Assembly (NCBI GenBank): GCA_933207985.1
Contig: OW240913.1
Span: 262,666,783 to 262,730,782 of the forward strand
Reading direction: 5' to 3'
DNA: 64,000 nt
From: Pelobates cultripes
Taxonomy: Eukaryota; Chordata; Amphibia; Anura; Pelobatidae
Part shown: positions 10,257 through 24,700 of the stretch, one piece after another
Layout: every line of letters starts with the position of its first letter
How positions within the stretch are numbered: position 1 is the stretch's first letter
Program-made: the position numbers and the translations under genes
Notes under the pieces: model-generated
The model's database searches: none
The model's input: only the letters and a program-made list of their open reading frames with translations
What the model was told of the DNA's origin: nothing

Positions 10257-10530
10257 CTCCTACTGCCCGAACCCCTGTTTCCCCCATCCCCCCTTACCCA
10301 CATACAACGCAAGGTTATGAGGGTCAGACAAGCCGGACAAGGTACATGATCATGGTCACAAAAGTGGGGGAGGTACTCCCACAAAGTTGAAAACCTGGCC
10401 TTGTTCCCGAATGTATAAGATGTATCTTGAAGTATTGTACCTCAACTGTATACCCTCCCCTTTTTCCTTTCTGTACCCCAACATGTTCTCTGACAAAATA
10501 AAAATTGTCAAATTGAAAAAAAAAAAATTG
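10257..10530 (+). mobile_element. LINE 3' tail (L1/Tx1-like) with poly(A)
   Basis: The sequence ends CTGACAAAATAAAAATTG followed by an A-rich run near 10518-10528 and is preceded by pyrimidine-rich 3' UTR-like DNA. This resembles L1/Tx1-type LINE 3' ends of frogs. The Gypsy element appears to have inserted into it. No coding part remains. Confidence 0.5.
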
Positions 10531-11778
10531 TAAGGTGAAAGAATTTTGATGCTTAGTGTCCCTTTATGATAAAGAATAAATTGCATTGTAACCGATGCTT
10601 CAATGTTATATCACTTTTTTTTTAGTAGTCTGGGAGTTCAGGAGGTGTATGAATAGTGAATGCATTTGTTGAAGTTGTCCAATGAGAAAATTATATGTTT
10701 CTTCCACAACTGATAACAATATGTGTATAGTTCAGAGCTTTGATATGTGACACAATGAAAATTCAATTGTTGAAAGTCACTGCTATGGTTAGTGAGTCAG
10801 CAGTTGGCAAAACAATGTTGCTAGAGTTATAACATAAAATACTGCATTGACCTTCATCTAAACAGACACTTCACATTATAAGGCAAATAGGATTGCCTGA
10901 TCCATTAGATTTTGCTAGACACGCTATTTCTTCATAGCGGTTGAGGGCACATTAAAAGCACTGCTGTTTAGTGTGCAGGATTACAATGCAGGAAAATTCC
11001 TCTTTACTCCATACACTGAATTCACTAAAGTTGGAATTGCGTGGAATTGAAAGTAAACTTGATGTTTTAGCCTTATTGAAACCCTACATGGCGTTATTTA
11101 ATAAAGTGAAAATCGCCCCGTACTGAATGCTGCAAAGATTCATCAGCTGCTGTACATATTCAGACAGCCAAATTCCGGAAATTATTCACACTATTTAAAA
11201 ATGTCCAGAATTTTCAATTGAGGCCCTGAATGGGCCTGACTTTGGATTTTTTCAAATCTGGGCCCAGTTTCAAAAAATACTAGCAGGCAGTGGGCAAACT
11301 CAGCAGTGCAAGAGTTAATTATGTGGTGACTGACCAGCACTTGCTAGCCTGCGACTACATTGCAAAAAGTGAAAAATAAGTAACTAACTAAATAAATAAA
11401 TAAAAAAAACACAATGTGGGTAAAGAACCTCTCTATGGCCGCATCTGTCACGCGGCAGATGTGGGCATTTCTAATAAATATTTAAAACTAGAAAATGGGG
11501 AGCCTTTGTTGCCCAGTCACTAGAAAATAATGGAAGGTATATTCTCTCCTGTGTCCCCACTCATGGGCATAGGGTGGGAGACAAAAAAAAATAATGGGGG
11601 GTGGGCAGATTACTGATGTTGATAGATCACTGATAACAAGTGGGGAACCTAGGATTCATGTCCAGACACTCCCTAATTACAATATTCAGGGTGGAGGACC
11701 TATTGGGCCCCCGTCAGCTCTAACCCATAGACAGCAGATAGAGGCTCTAAATAATTAAACAATGGGTGGTGGACATTG
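10531..11778. other. Non-coding stretch
   Basis: No gene seen. A CCCTTTAT-type end near 10558 resembles a degraded T2 terminus, there is a small TAAA run near 11390, and 11500-11760 holds fragments of the GC-rich 'GGGTGGG' dispersed repeat also found at 41-45 kb. Confidence 0.6.
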
Positions 11779-13075
11779 TCACGAACGCACCCTACTCCAA
11801 GAGTGTGTGTGACGTAGTTGTGGTGGTGAAAGGGTTAAAGTTCACTATTTGTCTGCACTAGACCGGAAATAATGACAAAATCCCCCTTTTAAAACCACCC
11901 ACACTTAAACATAATAATATAACTATTACTATTTTAACGCTGCCACCATCAAGACAATTTATAAATGGGGTGCCTTGGTCCCGCAGGTAAATCAATAATA
12001 AAACCCACCAAATATTACTTAGTACAATATTTAAGTTATTGCAAAAATACTAACTAGTCTCTTCAGGTAACGTGATTCTTAACCAGACAAAGGCAAAACT
12101 TAATAAATGAATGTTTATTATGAGCAAAAGATAGTCACAGTGCATATAAAAATATATGATAAACAAATTATTTACACCAACAACAGATAAAAACAAAAAG
12201 GATAAAATACAGAAGTCCTAATTACTCACTTAGGTTTTCAAAGTACAACTTCTGTCCAGGGGGTCTCTGGCAAGGAAAGATGGTGACTCACTCAAAATTA
12301 GATCTTGGCCCCAAGCAAGTACACAAACACCCTTCAGAATCACAGGAGATATACCCTATGAATTGCCACGCCTCATCCAGGGGTGGAGCAATAGGGATAC
12401 TAAGTGACCACCTCCTTTGTTCCAGAAACCAACAAGCCACATACAGACTTTTGGTTTTATCTCTTCTACTGTACTTGCCACAGAAATAATAATTGCCTCT
12501 ATGAATTTGTTATTGTTTTCCCATTCCAAAGACATGTTGCACGCCCCACCCACGATAGGATGGACATCACAAGTCCTGCCACACGGTTTAAGTTGTGCAA
12601 CTCATGTTTGGGCTTAATTAAAAGATTGGGCTTGTCCCATTCCAAATATAATAAAAATGAGGCTTAATTATTAACCTGTGGGTAAGTATGAATGTTTCAC
12701 TTGGATAAGATACTGGAACAGAAGGATCTTCATGAAACGAATCATATTACCATTTCAAAGGATTGAACTATCCTTTACAAGGTACATGCCAAATGGATGA
12801 AGAGACATTCAGACTTTTCCAAGTGTAGAACCTCACACCTTGCAGATACTTTATTACTCCACATCCATATATTAAAATCCTTTTCACATTGCTATGCCAT
12901 TCACACTACCCCTTTTGTCATCTGACCTCTGTGGGGGTCCCAGCTTCAAAAGATGTAACCCCTGTTGACCTCAGCAATATCATCTCTGTAATTTGTGCCA
13001 TTTACTACACAAATTACATTAAAAGATGATATTCCATAGTGTAATAATAAATTATACACCCTTGCCGTGACTAAA
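11779..13075 (-). mobile_element. Possible LTR-like repeat
   Basis: The ends look inverted (TGTCACGAACG at the left, CCGTGACTA at the right), and a minus-strand AATAAA lies at 12114-12119. This would fit a solo LTR of about 1.3 kb, but no target duplication is visible and the right terminus is imperfect. No gene is seen within it. Confidence 0.25.
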
Positions 13076-13849
13076 TGGTGATATGTTTTCTCAATAACCA
13101 ACCGAGTGGCTAGGGGGCCTCAATTTATTAAATTACTCCACATTAAAAACAAAGAATCCTACCTACCCCCTTCATAATAATAATAGTGAAGGGGATCAAT
13201 AAAACTAATATCTGTAAAATAAATATATACTTACCATCTAAAGTCTTCTTTCTTTCTTTTTTCTTCTTAAACAAAAATGACAAATTAACTCCCAGAGTTA
13301 CCAACGCAACTAATGAAAATGAAAGCACAGAAAACCCAATTCGCAAAAAAAAGTAGTAAAAACCACTAAAATGAAACACAATTAAATAAATATATGTTTG
13401 CCTCATGAGGGCTTACCACTAATGACTGAACTTATATAAGTAAACTCTATCTAGTATATCTATTAATAAATACATTTGTGTTGCAAACAAGCCTTTGATC
13501 CATCCCTACAAGCAAGTCTACATCAAAGGGGTGGTTGAAGTCTAACTGCATACTAGGATATTTTAATCACCTGATAGTTGTCATAATTAGATTGCAGTGA
13601 GCCATGGGATAATTACCTAGACTGATACGGCTTTGCCACTTCTTGTTCTACCACATTTCAGCAGCTTATATCGTCCCATTCTCTACAGCTAGTATAAAAG
13701 TGATTTTAAAATTAATTTCAAATGTAAGTTCAAAATAATAAAACTGGAAAAAGTTCTCTAAGCCAGTGATTATTTTGGCTGCACTGACTTTAAAGGACCA
13801 CTATAGTAAAGATGTATTCCTAACATTAAGTTTTTATCTATCTATATTA
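13076..13849. other. Non-coding stretch with T2-like end
   Basis: No gene. TTTAAAGGACCACTATAGT near 13789 resembles a T2/Kolobok MITE left end that is then interrupted by the Tc1 remnant. Confidence 0.5.
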
Positions 13850-14960
13850 ATGTGAAGGGTTATAAGGCCATTTCAAAACAATTTAAAGAATATTCAAAAG
13901 TGGAAAACATTTAAGACAGCTGCCACTCTTCCCAAGAGTGGACGTCCCAGCAAATTTCCCCCAAGGACAGGCCATGCTTTGCTCAGAGAAATTGCAAAAA
14001 AAAAACAAGTTACATCTCAGACTCAACAGGTCACTGTTAGCTTGTTAAATATTAAATTTCATGACAGTACAATTGAAAAAGACTGAACAAATATGGCTTG
14101 TTTTGGAAGAAATGACAGGAGAAAGCCCCTTCTCTCTAAGAAGAACATGGCAGCACAGCTTAGGTTTGCAAAGTTGCATCTTAAGAAACCACAAGACTTT
14201 TGGACCAATTTTCTTTGGACAAAGGAGACCAAAGTGGAGATGTTTGGCCATAATGCACAGTGCCACGTTTGGTTAAAACTAAACACAGCATATCAGCACA
14301 AACAACCAAATGTCAAGAATGGGGGTGAAAATGTAATTTTGGTTTGTTTTGCAGTCACAGGACCTTGCAGTCATTGAGTCGAACATGAACTCCTCTGTAT
14401 ATCATAGTATTCTTGAGTCAAATGTAAGGCCATCTCTCCAACAGCTAAAACTTGGCCAAAATTGGGTCACGCAAGAAGACCGTGATCTCAAGCACATCAG
14501 CAAATCTATAACAGAAATGCTGTAAAAGCCTTGCAATAGTCCAGTGAAAGTCCAGACCTCAACCTGATTGAATTGCTGTGGTGAGAACTGAAGAGAGCTG
14601 TGCTGATTCAAATGTCAGCAAACCTCTATGAACTGAAGCAACATTGTAAAGAAGAGTGAACCCAAATTCCTCCACACGATGTTAGAGACTGATAAAGTCA
14701 TACATAAAATAATAATTTCAAGTTATTGCTGCTAAGGTTGATTATACAAGCTATTGAATCATAAGGTGTACTAAGTTTTTCACACATGGCTTCTCCATTT
14801 TGGCATTATTTGTGTTAAATTAATCATGACATCGTGTAATATGTCATGTGTTGTTTAGCTGAGGTTGTATTTACCTAATTTTAAGACCTGCTAATGGACA
14901 GATGATTGTTATTATGTTTTGATATGTAAACCATAGAATTCAAAGAGGTCATACTTTCTT
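13850..14960 (+). pseudogene. Decayed Tc1/mariner transposase copy
   Basis: On the plus strand, scattered over several frames, the Tc1 DDE transposase pattern is readable: FLWTKETKVEMFGHNAQ, VWLKLNTAYQHKQ, VKNGGENVILVCFAVTGP, then DNA encoding SPDLN-like residues near 14555 and a decayed C-terminus. A GGTGTACTAAGTTTTTCACA block near 14765 matches the usual Tc1 terminal region. Many stops and frame shifts make it inactive. The element normally moves by cut-and-paste into TA. Confidence 0.85.
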
Positions 14961-17190
14961 TTCTCATGACTGTATATTTATCACAGTGTAGCCAAAGGTT
15001 GAGAACTACAACTCCCAGGATACTTTGCCATTTTAATAATGTCCATATATAGTGCTTGCATCCAACAAGGTTACTTAACTGCAAATATTTTTTTTTTCAA
15101 GCTGATTCCAAATGGAATCATATTGGTACGTCAATATCAGGTGCCTGGATAGCCTCCCTCCTCCCTCCTCCATCCTCATTTCCGTGATGTGTGTGAGACT
15201 GATAGAAGCAAAAATAGCTCATCTGGAACAATTCTCCAACTCAGCTAAACAGTGGCAACTTGGCAATTTTTGCCTCAATTTTGCAGTTTGAAATTTATTG
15301 GCAAAAATGTGGAATTCAGTGGAATGTCCTGCCTGTGATAAAATGAAATACTGAATTTTGTTGCTAATGGCCAGTGCTTCATTTTTACATTTTGAAGGAT
15401 CCTGTGTGTAAAAAGCCTTTATTTTTTTGAATGCAATGAATTTTGCCCTCTGCAATAAAATCTAAGCAAATAGCATGTTGAAAACACAACCTTTTCACCA
15501 TGTTGTTTTCTTTTATTACATAGAATATAAAGCTGTTAGTAAATAAAGCAATTGGTTATTAATGTGTTTGCTGCTTCATTTTGTTATTTGAAACATCACA
15601 ATATATTAGAACATTGGAAGGTCAGACTGAATATCCTTTAGTGGGTTGCTCAGAGGGGCAGTACGATTTCTGAGTTTATTTGGATTATTGGGCCCCCTCC
15701 CAGAACTAAGTTTATAAATATATTTACTTAACTTTAGTCCCCCAGTGCCTCAGTCTCACCGCAGTCACCCCACAATAGTGATGATCTGAGTCAATCCAAA
15801 ACTTTCTCCTATTGAAGAACTGGAAGTGTAGTGTGCATGTATGACAACCACCCTACTGCACCAATTAGCCTATCCTCATTGACACTGAGCATCTCTATGT
15901 TGAGTGTTTGGCATCTTTTTTTTTTTTTTTACTTCCTTGTTACAGTATTTAAACTACTGAAGTTTAAACTTTCATTTTCTACCGTTTATTTTGTATGCTT
16001 TATCCATTAATGTTTTATTAAAGGAACATATTTTCTTATTAAAGTAATACCCAAATCCCCATACCCAAGAACTTATATTACATGTAAAGGGGTATTCCTT
16101 TTTTATTCTGGACTATTTAATTTGATTACTGGCAACAGTATTTTATTGTATTCTTGTGGTGCAACCTCTTTGTTTTAGTTTATTTCTGTTGATTCTGAAA
16201 AGGGTTGGAGGGATCACCTTTTTTTTGCTGCCCTGCCTTATCTGGTTAATTAGTGCTAAACCTGCTCTATCTTTTGTACCCCGTAACTATCATGGCCCGC
16301 TGTAGTGGTTATGATACCACCAGGAAGGCCCTGGCACCCTCCCTAAGTAATTTCTCAAACCATTTAAGACAAGGCCGTCTTAGCAGCATTATAGGCCACG
16401 GAGTAAAGCAGTTCACTGGACCCCTGTCTACACAACCAAGCACAGGAAAAAAAAAATGTAAATTATCAATAAAATGAAGCTGGCTTTACCCATAAGCATG
16501 CTGGGCAGTTGCCCAGGGGCTTCACAAGCACAGGGGCAAAACTGTGATGGACATGGGCCAAGGCCAGCATAGTGTTTTCCCCACTGACTTGAGAAGTCAG
16601 ATAGCGAGACATGCTCTGCATGGGCTGGCAGGTGTCATGAAAGTATCTTCCATGACCATCGTAGTGGGGCCACTATACTCGTGAGGCCAACAGGCAACCG
16701 CGCAGCGTGGCCATGCGTAAAGGTGGCTCTTCTTTAAGAATGAGTCTGCAGACTGCTCTCTGACATCAGCCCACAGTAGGCTGGACACCTCAAAGCTCAG
16801 AGTATTGCTTGATCTTTCCTGCACTGTCCAGGACAACTGCCAAGCAGGAACTGGTATCTGGTTTGACTGCCTACATTAGAGGGGGTACCAGGGCACTTCT
16901 GGAACCACAATCACTACTATGTGTTTTAGAAGTTACAGTGCTTGGAGTGGGACATTGATCATATATACTATGAACTGACCTTTTAGAGAACTGACCTTTT
17001 ATAGGTATGTAGTTCAGGTTTTGCCAGGTTTTTGTTTTGGTTGTTTATTTCAAGCATTACATACCACAGCTATTTTTTTGTTTTGTTTTGCACAGTACTA
17101 TGCATTTTCCTTACTGAATCTGGCATAATGCATTTTTACAAAATAACATCATCACCATCTTCTATTCTCAAACTCTCTAAACATTCTACT
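14961..17190. other. Non-coding stretch
   Basis: No gene, RNA or recognised element stands out. There is a short T run near 15918 and a repeat-like block near 16490-16560 (GGCAGTTGCCCAGGGGCTTC) that could not be classified. Confidence 0.6.
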
Positions 17191-17270
17191 TTAACCCCTT
17201 AAGGACAAAACTTCTGGAATAAAAGGGAATCATGACATGTCACACATGTCATTTGTCCTTAAGGGGTTAA
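17191..17270. mobile_element. 80-bp TTAA MITE
   Basis: It starts TTAACCCCTTAAGGACA and ends TGTCCTTAAGGGGTTAA, so the termini are perfect inverted repeats beginning with TTAA. The same 80-bp element, inverted, lies at 55279-55358 with only a few changes. TTAA target use suggests piggyBac- or Kolobok-type mobilisation. Confidence 0.85.
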
Positions 17271-17315
17271 ACCTGTTTCATAGAGCAACTCCTGATTCGT
17301 GAACGATTTATCCTT

Positions 17316-18450
17316 AATATAAAAAAAAAAAAAAAAAACTGATTATTGCCATTACATCACTTTGAGAACTTCACAACTTTTGAAGCCTTTAAGAGATGCA
17401 GAGTCTGCTAACAGGAAAAACCTGCATAGCCAAAACTGTGTTCTGAAATACTGCATACATCTTTATTAGACTACCTGATGTAAAACTCCCTCACTCGGAT
17501 CTTCAGAAAGATATTCACGACCCTCTGGAAGAATGTTGTCTATTTTCTATCAAACCTGTGTCTTATTTGCACTCATGTCGCTTCAACCCCTGTATCACAA
17601 CTCAACTTTGAATTCTATGCGTCGTCTTGCTCAGAAATGCTTTAGACTTGAGAAAGGGAGGTTCTCCCGAAAGCTTGTCATTAAAAAATTATGTTTGTCC
17701 AATAAAAAAGATAATCAGTAAATTCACATACACATACATAATTAAGCAGCTCATGTTTCTCATATTTCACAGTGAAAATTTGGCCGAAAAAAAAGTGCAG
17801 TAAAACTGGTTTAGCTTCAACTTGGTAGAAGCCGCCAGGTATGCAAATTTGGTTCCTAATAATCTGTGATCACTGTGCAATGTATAATTCTAAGCATTTT
17901 TACTGAAAAATTAAGAGAAAAATAGGTAGTCATGGTTTAACTAAATCTAGAACCTGCACTCTAATTTTTTAGAATACTTTAAATAGTGAGACATACAGTA
18001 CACTGTTGGATTTTAAAATGGCACCATGGTATATGGGTCCATGATTAGAGTAATATTGTCCCTACCATGTAGTGGCATAGCATGGATTGTATGTGTGTAT
18101 GAGTCTGTGATTGTGTGTGTATGTGTGTGTGTACATCTGTGATTATGTGTGTATATATGTGACCGTATGTAGAAGTATGTGGATTTTCAAATGGCACCAT
18201 GGTATATGGGTTCATGATTAGAGTAATATTGTCCCTACCATGCAGTGGCATACCATGGATTGTGTGAGTGTGTGGGTCTGTGATTGTGTGTGTGTGTGTG
18301 TGTGTATGTAAGTGATTGGGTGTATGGGTATGCTACTCTGTGATTGTATATGTGTGGGTCTGCGATTGTTCGTGTGTACATCTGGGATTATGTGTGGGTG
18401 TATGTATGTGACTGTGTGTATAGGTTTGTGTTTGTGTGTATGTCTGTGAT

Positions 18451-18484
<34 letters not shown>

Positions 18485-19696
18485 ATTGTGCGTATAGGTC
18501 TGTAAATGTGTGTGTCTGATTATGTGTGTATAGGTTTGTGATTTGTGTATAGGTCTGTGATTGTGTATGTATGTGATTGTATGTGTGCGGGGGTCTGATC
18601 GTATGTGGGTGTCTGATTATGCGTGTGATGTATGTGTGGGTGTGGTTCTGTGATTCTGTGTTTATAAGTAGGTGACTGAGTGTATTTGTCTGTGGTTATA
18701 TCTGTGTGTGTGGGTCTGTGATTGTATACGGACGTCTGTGTGTGTACATCTGTGATTATGTGTGTGTATATGCATGTAACTGTGTGTAAAGGTCTGTGAT
18801 TATATAAGTGTGTGTGTGGGTCTGTGATTGTGTGTGTGTATTTGTGATTGTGGTGTGTGTATATTTGTGATTCTGTGTATAGGTCTGTGATTGTATGTGT
18901 GCTGAAACAATGTGTAGAATGTTCGAACATTAGGAGATTTTCTGTGTGATGGGGAGGGCACATTATGTTTTATTTATTAATACTACTTTCTATTATCTTT
19001 TTCTTTCTTTTGAAATTTTGTGCCACTAAGAATTTTATGCAGAGGGCAACTTGCAATGTGGCCCATACACACTACACTACTGCTATCAAGGCATATGGGT
19101 CTTTGGATAGTGTTGCAATGAGTTCACAATGTGTTCAGTTCTTTCCTATTTAAACTGTTTTCACTTTGTAGCTGGACATGTCACATAGAAGAACATATAT
19201 AAAGCATAGAAACACAGAATGTGACGGCAGATAAGAACCATTTCACCCATCTAGTCTTCCTAATTCTATAAATATGCTCATTAGTCCATTGCCTTATCTT
19301 AAGTTTAGGCCAGCCTATCCAACACATGCTTAAACTCCCTCACTGTGTTAACCTCTACCACTTCAGCTGGAAGGCTATTCCATGCGTCCACTACCCTCTT
19401 TGTAAAGTAATACCTCCTGAAATTATCTTTAAACCTTTGTCCCTCTATTTTAAGATTATGTCCTCTTGTTGTGGTAGTTTTTCTTACTTTAAATAAACTC
19501 CCCTCCTTTATTATATTGATTCCCTTTATGTATTTAAATATTTCGATCATATCCCCTCGTCTTTCCTCCAAGCTATACATGTTAAGATCCTTTAACCTTT
19601 CCTGGTAAGTGGTATCCTGCAATCCATGAACCAATTTAGTAGCCCAGTATGCATACTTAGGAACAGTGGATTTCCCCCAAAAATAGATGCACCAAA
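17316..19696. repeat. Duplicated segment, copy 2
   Basis: Partner of 1-2379 (offset 17315 at the left, 17323 after TG-run expansion, 17317 after a 6-bp loss). It continues past 19696 as TTTATCTGATAC, where copy 1 has the hAT-like insertion, so this copy looks like the unfilled site. Confidence 0.95.
19204..19696 (-). mobile_element. Non-LTR retrotransposon 3' end, copy 2
   Basis: Counterpart of 1881-2379 within the large duplication. The minus-strand C-terminal fragment lies at 19305-19634 and keeps the YYFTKRVVDAWNSLPAEVV block. It is 5'-truncated and inactive. Confidence 0.8.
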
Positions 19697-21700
19697 TTTA
19701 TCTGATACACATTTTTATGGAACATGTATGTTTAGTATTATTATTATCAAATTGACATATTTGTTTTGTTTTTTTTGCATGTATATTTTATCATATTACA
19801 TTATTTCAAGTTAGTTCTGTGTCAGATGACTGCAATCAAATATGAATTAGTTGGTGTTGGGTAACTTTTTCTCAAATGGTTACTCTAGCCAAAGAATAGT
19901 GTATTAATTATAGAAATTAAGGAACATTTGCCTGCAATCTCAGCCCAAGGTCATGTTCTTCCTGCTGAGCCTACATGGTGATGTCACTTGGATGGACGTC
20001 ACAGAGGACATTCTGAGGGAAGGACTTGGATGGCAAGTGGGAAGGAGAGGCTACTCCACCATGGGCCGTCTGTTGCCTGTACTGTGTGCGCTAACGACAG
20101 ATGCCAAATATGTACAGAATTAACATTAGCCTGCTCTCATTAACTCTCATTACACCTTCAGCAGCTAAAAACAATGTGTTTCAAATACTGCAAATACAGA
20201 CTCCAAGCACCATGACCACTTTAAACACTGAAACAGTCTTGGTGGTTGGAGTAACCCTTTTAACCCTTTGTTAGTTTAGAATGTAAAACTGAATTTTGTT
20301 GGCTTCACATTATTTTATTTAGATAGTGTTTTAAAAGCAAAAATCATTCAGAATGGCAAATATGCAAGAATAGAGGAAATCAGGAAAGAGGCAACAATTT
20401 TTTTCAAACCACTGTAGATACAATCCCATTCATTCATAAATTCACTGGTTTGTTAAAGCCTTGAGAGCTCGCTGACACTTGACAAATCAGGGTTAGAACC
20501 AACCATTACACGTTCTAATCAAATGGAGAATGACAGGAACAATCTCAGCAAACTAATTTAGAGAGGTCGATAGTACAGAAAGACCCGGAGATTGCTACAA
20601 GTGTGTGACGGTGAATGCAATAAATAACATCAGCACTTAGAGGAAATATATATAATAAAATACAATAATTTAACCAGGAAGGATGCTTTTTTACTTTTAC
20701 AAAGTACTTCCTTTAGTTTATGTGTTATTACCCAGTTTAATTGTTCTCTTCTCTGTGCCTTATCAGCCAGTCTATACTCATTAATACAATGGACTGTTTC
20801 ACACCTACACAGGATTACTGAGTCATGCAGACAGTTTGCCATATTACATTGCAAGACAAAGATACATATGATTTAAATAAATACATTTCTCAAAACTTTG
20901 TGAAATGTGAAATTGTGACAATTGGTAAAAGGGCCCGATGGCGTGTACCAGTAGTGTCAATCGCAATGCCGAAAAAGGTGGTCCCCTGTTTTAGCCTGGA
21001 ATGAATGTTCTATGTTATCACTGACTTATCTGTGCAGCTGCTCTGGCTGACTTTTCTGCTGTGATTCTAAATGGGTTTGTTGGACCCTTAGGATGATTTT
21101 TTAATGTTGGAAAGGAATACTTCAGATAAAGATATATTGCTTACAAATAAATATTTTTGCAAACCCATTATATGGGCCGCACACAGGCTTACTGATCAGA
21201 ATTTGGTAATACATCTATTTGCTCATTGTCTTATTGTAATTTAAGCAATATACCTATAGTGTTCATCCACTGAGTTTTTCACTGTTATACTTTGTGGAAC
21301 TCCGGAAACCTTAAGATACTTTGGAAACTCTGTGTCATCGCCAAGTGCTTGGCATGTCACGTAACAATGCAATTTCAAGTTTCCCTAAGATGTTCTTGTT
21401 AGTTGTTACGTTCACACTGAATATGTCTTAAAACATGACTGAAATGAATTTGAAAGTCTGTTGAATTCAAAGAGCAACTTGGGGAATTATTAGATGCAGC
21501 TGACGATGATCTCTTGCTCATGGTATGAGGGACTCCAGGGAAAACACTTGAGTTGGTTCTGGTTTCTCTTTAGTGAATAGCCTTCCCTGTACTAAAATTA
21601 ATTATCTCAGGGATGGTCTCAGACCAAATATGAATGTGGGAAATATACATTTTTGTTGTTGTTGTAACTATAGTGTTATTAATAGCAATGATATTAGTAA
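19697..21700. other. Non-coding stretch
   Basis: No gene. 20150-20275 ends GGTTGGAGTAACCCTTTTAA, resembling the right end of a TTAA-type MITE related to 33624-34103. The remainder looks like ordinary AT-rich intergenic or intronic DNA. Confidence 0.6.
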
Positions 21701-24700
21701 CTAGAAAAGTTACAATTTCTGGGGAAATTGTGTGAAGTGTTCTTGCCTCCACCTGTAGTCTACAACTGGAGTGGGCGGAGTAACTGTTATCATTTACATA
21801 GCACATTTAATTGCAACGTTGTTGCACAGTTACATTAAACCATACATTTATAAAAACATTAGCAGGTGTTCAAAAGGCCCTGTCTATGACATCACTTGCT
21901 GCTGCAGCTTGACACAGGTCAGAGTATTTTGGCGGTTGCCATCTTCAAACGGTCGTATCTTAAAAACTATAACTCCTACAGTGAAGAGCTTTATATTGTG
22001 AGAATCACAAGACCCAGACCTACATTTTGATGCATAGTATGTCTCTGAAGTATTAAAATTGAAGGCACAGTCGCAGTTTAGAAATTGCACTTCAAATTTG
22101 AGCTTTGCAGAGTGAAGTTTCAATGAATGTCAATGGACGGCATTAGTTGCAAACAAATGATTATATTGTGAAAACTATCAGGACTACGGCTTAGCCGTTG
22201 ACATGTTTAGTGGCAGCAGGGATAGCTGAACGTTTTGATATAAGATTTGTGTAGGTGGGCCTGAAAATAAGGGAGTGGTGGCAGTTTAGAAATCATGTCC
22301 TGATTTTTCAGCTTTTGCCAGCTCCCACTCTAGCTTTGCCATTCATTCCTATGGGACAAATTGCGCCACAAGAACGACGATATTCCGTGAACCATTCGGC
22401 GAAACGTTCCACAAAGTAATAGCAATCCGATCGGGAACAATCTGCACGTTTTGGTAAATTTTTGTCTATGTAGTGTAAAAACTGTGGAGGAGTTAGGGTG
22501 GCAAATTTGGCTATAATAAGAATAATAATAATAATAACTAGAAAAGCTACAATTTCTGGTGAAATTGTGTGAAGTGTTCTTGCCTCCACCAGTAGTCTAC
22601 AACTGGAGTGGGTAGATACTGTTATCATTTACATAGCACATTTAATTGCAACGTTGTTGCACAGTTACATTAAACCATACATTTATAAAAACATTAGCAG
22701 GTGTTCAAAAGGCCTTGTCTATGACATCACTTGCTGCTGCAGCCTGACACAGGTCAGAGTATTTTGGCGGTTGCCATCTTCAAACGGTCGTATTTTAAAA
22801 ACTATAAATCCTACAGCGAAGAGCTTTATATTGTGAGAATCACAAGACCCAGACCTACATTTTGATGCATAGTATGTCTCTGAAGTATTAAAATTGAAGG
22901 CACAGTCGCAGTTTAGAAATTGCACTTCAAATTTGAGCTTTGCAGAGTGAAGTTTCAATGAATGTCAATGGACGGCGTTGGTTGCAAACAAATGGTCATA
23001 TTGTGAAAACTATCAGGACTATGGCTTAGCCGTTACATGTTTAGTGGCAAGGGATAGCTGAACGTTTTGATATAAGATTTGTGTAGGTGGGCTTGAAAAT
23101 GGGGAGTGGTAGCAGTTTAGAAATCATGTCCTGATTTTCAGCTTTTGGCAACTCCACTCCTTTGCCATTCATTCCTATGGGACAAATTGCACAAAAACGA
23201 CGATATTCGTGAACCATTCCGAAACGTTCCACAAAGTAATAGCAATCCGATGGGAACAATCTGCACGTTATTAGAGGTTAGGGGTGGCAAATTTTGCTAT
23301 AATAATAGAATAATAATAACTAGAAAAGCTACAATTTCTGGGAAAATTGTGTGAAGTGTTCTTGCCTCCACCAGTAGTCTACAACTGGAGTGGGCGGAGT
23401 AACTGTTATACTTTATTTAGCACATTTAATTGCAACGTTGTTGCACAGTTACATTAAACCATACATTTATAAAACCATTAGCAGGTGTTCAAAAGGCCCT
23501 GTCTATGACATCACTTGCTGCTGCAGCTTGACACAGGTCAGAGTATTTTGGCGGTTGCCATCTTCAAACGACGGTCGTATCTTAAAAACTATAACTCCTA
23601 CAGCGAAGAGCTTTATATTGTGAGAATCACAAGACCCAGACCTACATTTTGATGCATAGTATGTCTCTGAAGTATTAAAATTGAAGGCACAGTTGCAGTT
23701 TAGAAATTGCACTTCAAATGTGAGCTTTGAAGAGTGAAGTTTCAATGAATGTCAATGGACGACGTTGGTTGCAAATAAATGGTCATATTGTGAAATCTAT
23801 TAGGACTATGGCTTAGCCGTTGACATTTTTAGTTGCAGCAGGGATAGCTGAACGTTTTGTTATAAGATTTGTGTAGGTGGGCCTGAAAATAAGGGAGTGG
23901 CGGCAGTTTAGAAATCATGTCCTGATTTTTCAGCTTTTGCCAGCTCCCACTCTAGCTTTGCCATTCATTCCTATGGGACAAATTTCGCCACAAGAACGAC
24001 GATATTCCGTGAACCATTCGGCGAAACGTTCCACAAAGTAATAGCAATCCGATCGGGAACAATCTACGCGTTTTGGTAATTTTGTCTATGGTGTAAAAAC
24101 ATGCAGGAGGAGTTAGGGTGGCAAATTTTGCTATAATAAGAATAATAATAATAACTAGAAAAGCTACAATTTCTGGGGAAATTGTGTGAAGTGTCTTGCC
24201 TCCACCAGTAGTCTAGCACATTCAATTGCAACGTTGTTGCACAGTTACATTAAACCATACATTTATAAAAACATTAGCAGGTGTTCAAAATGCCCTGTTT
24301 ATGACATCACCTGCTGCTGCAGCCTTGACAGGTCAGAGTATTTTGGTGGTTGCCATCTTCAAACGGTCGTATTTTAAAAACTATAACTCCTACAGTGAAG
24401 AGCTTTATATTGTGAGAATCACAAGACCCAGACCTACATTTTGATGCATAGTATGTCTCTGAAGTATTAAATTGAAGGCACAGTCGCAGTTTAGAAATTG
24501 CACTTCAAATTTGAGCTTTGCAGAGTGAAGTTTCAATGAAAGTCAATGGACGGCGTTAGATGCAAACAAATGATTATATTGTGAAAACTATCAGGACTAT
24601 GGCTTAGCCGTTGACATGTTAGTGGCAGCAGGGATAGCTGAACGTTTTGATATAAGATTTGTGTAGGTGGGCCTGAAAATAAGGGAGTGGTGGCAGTTTA

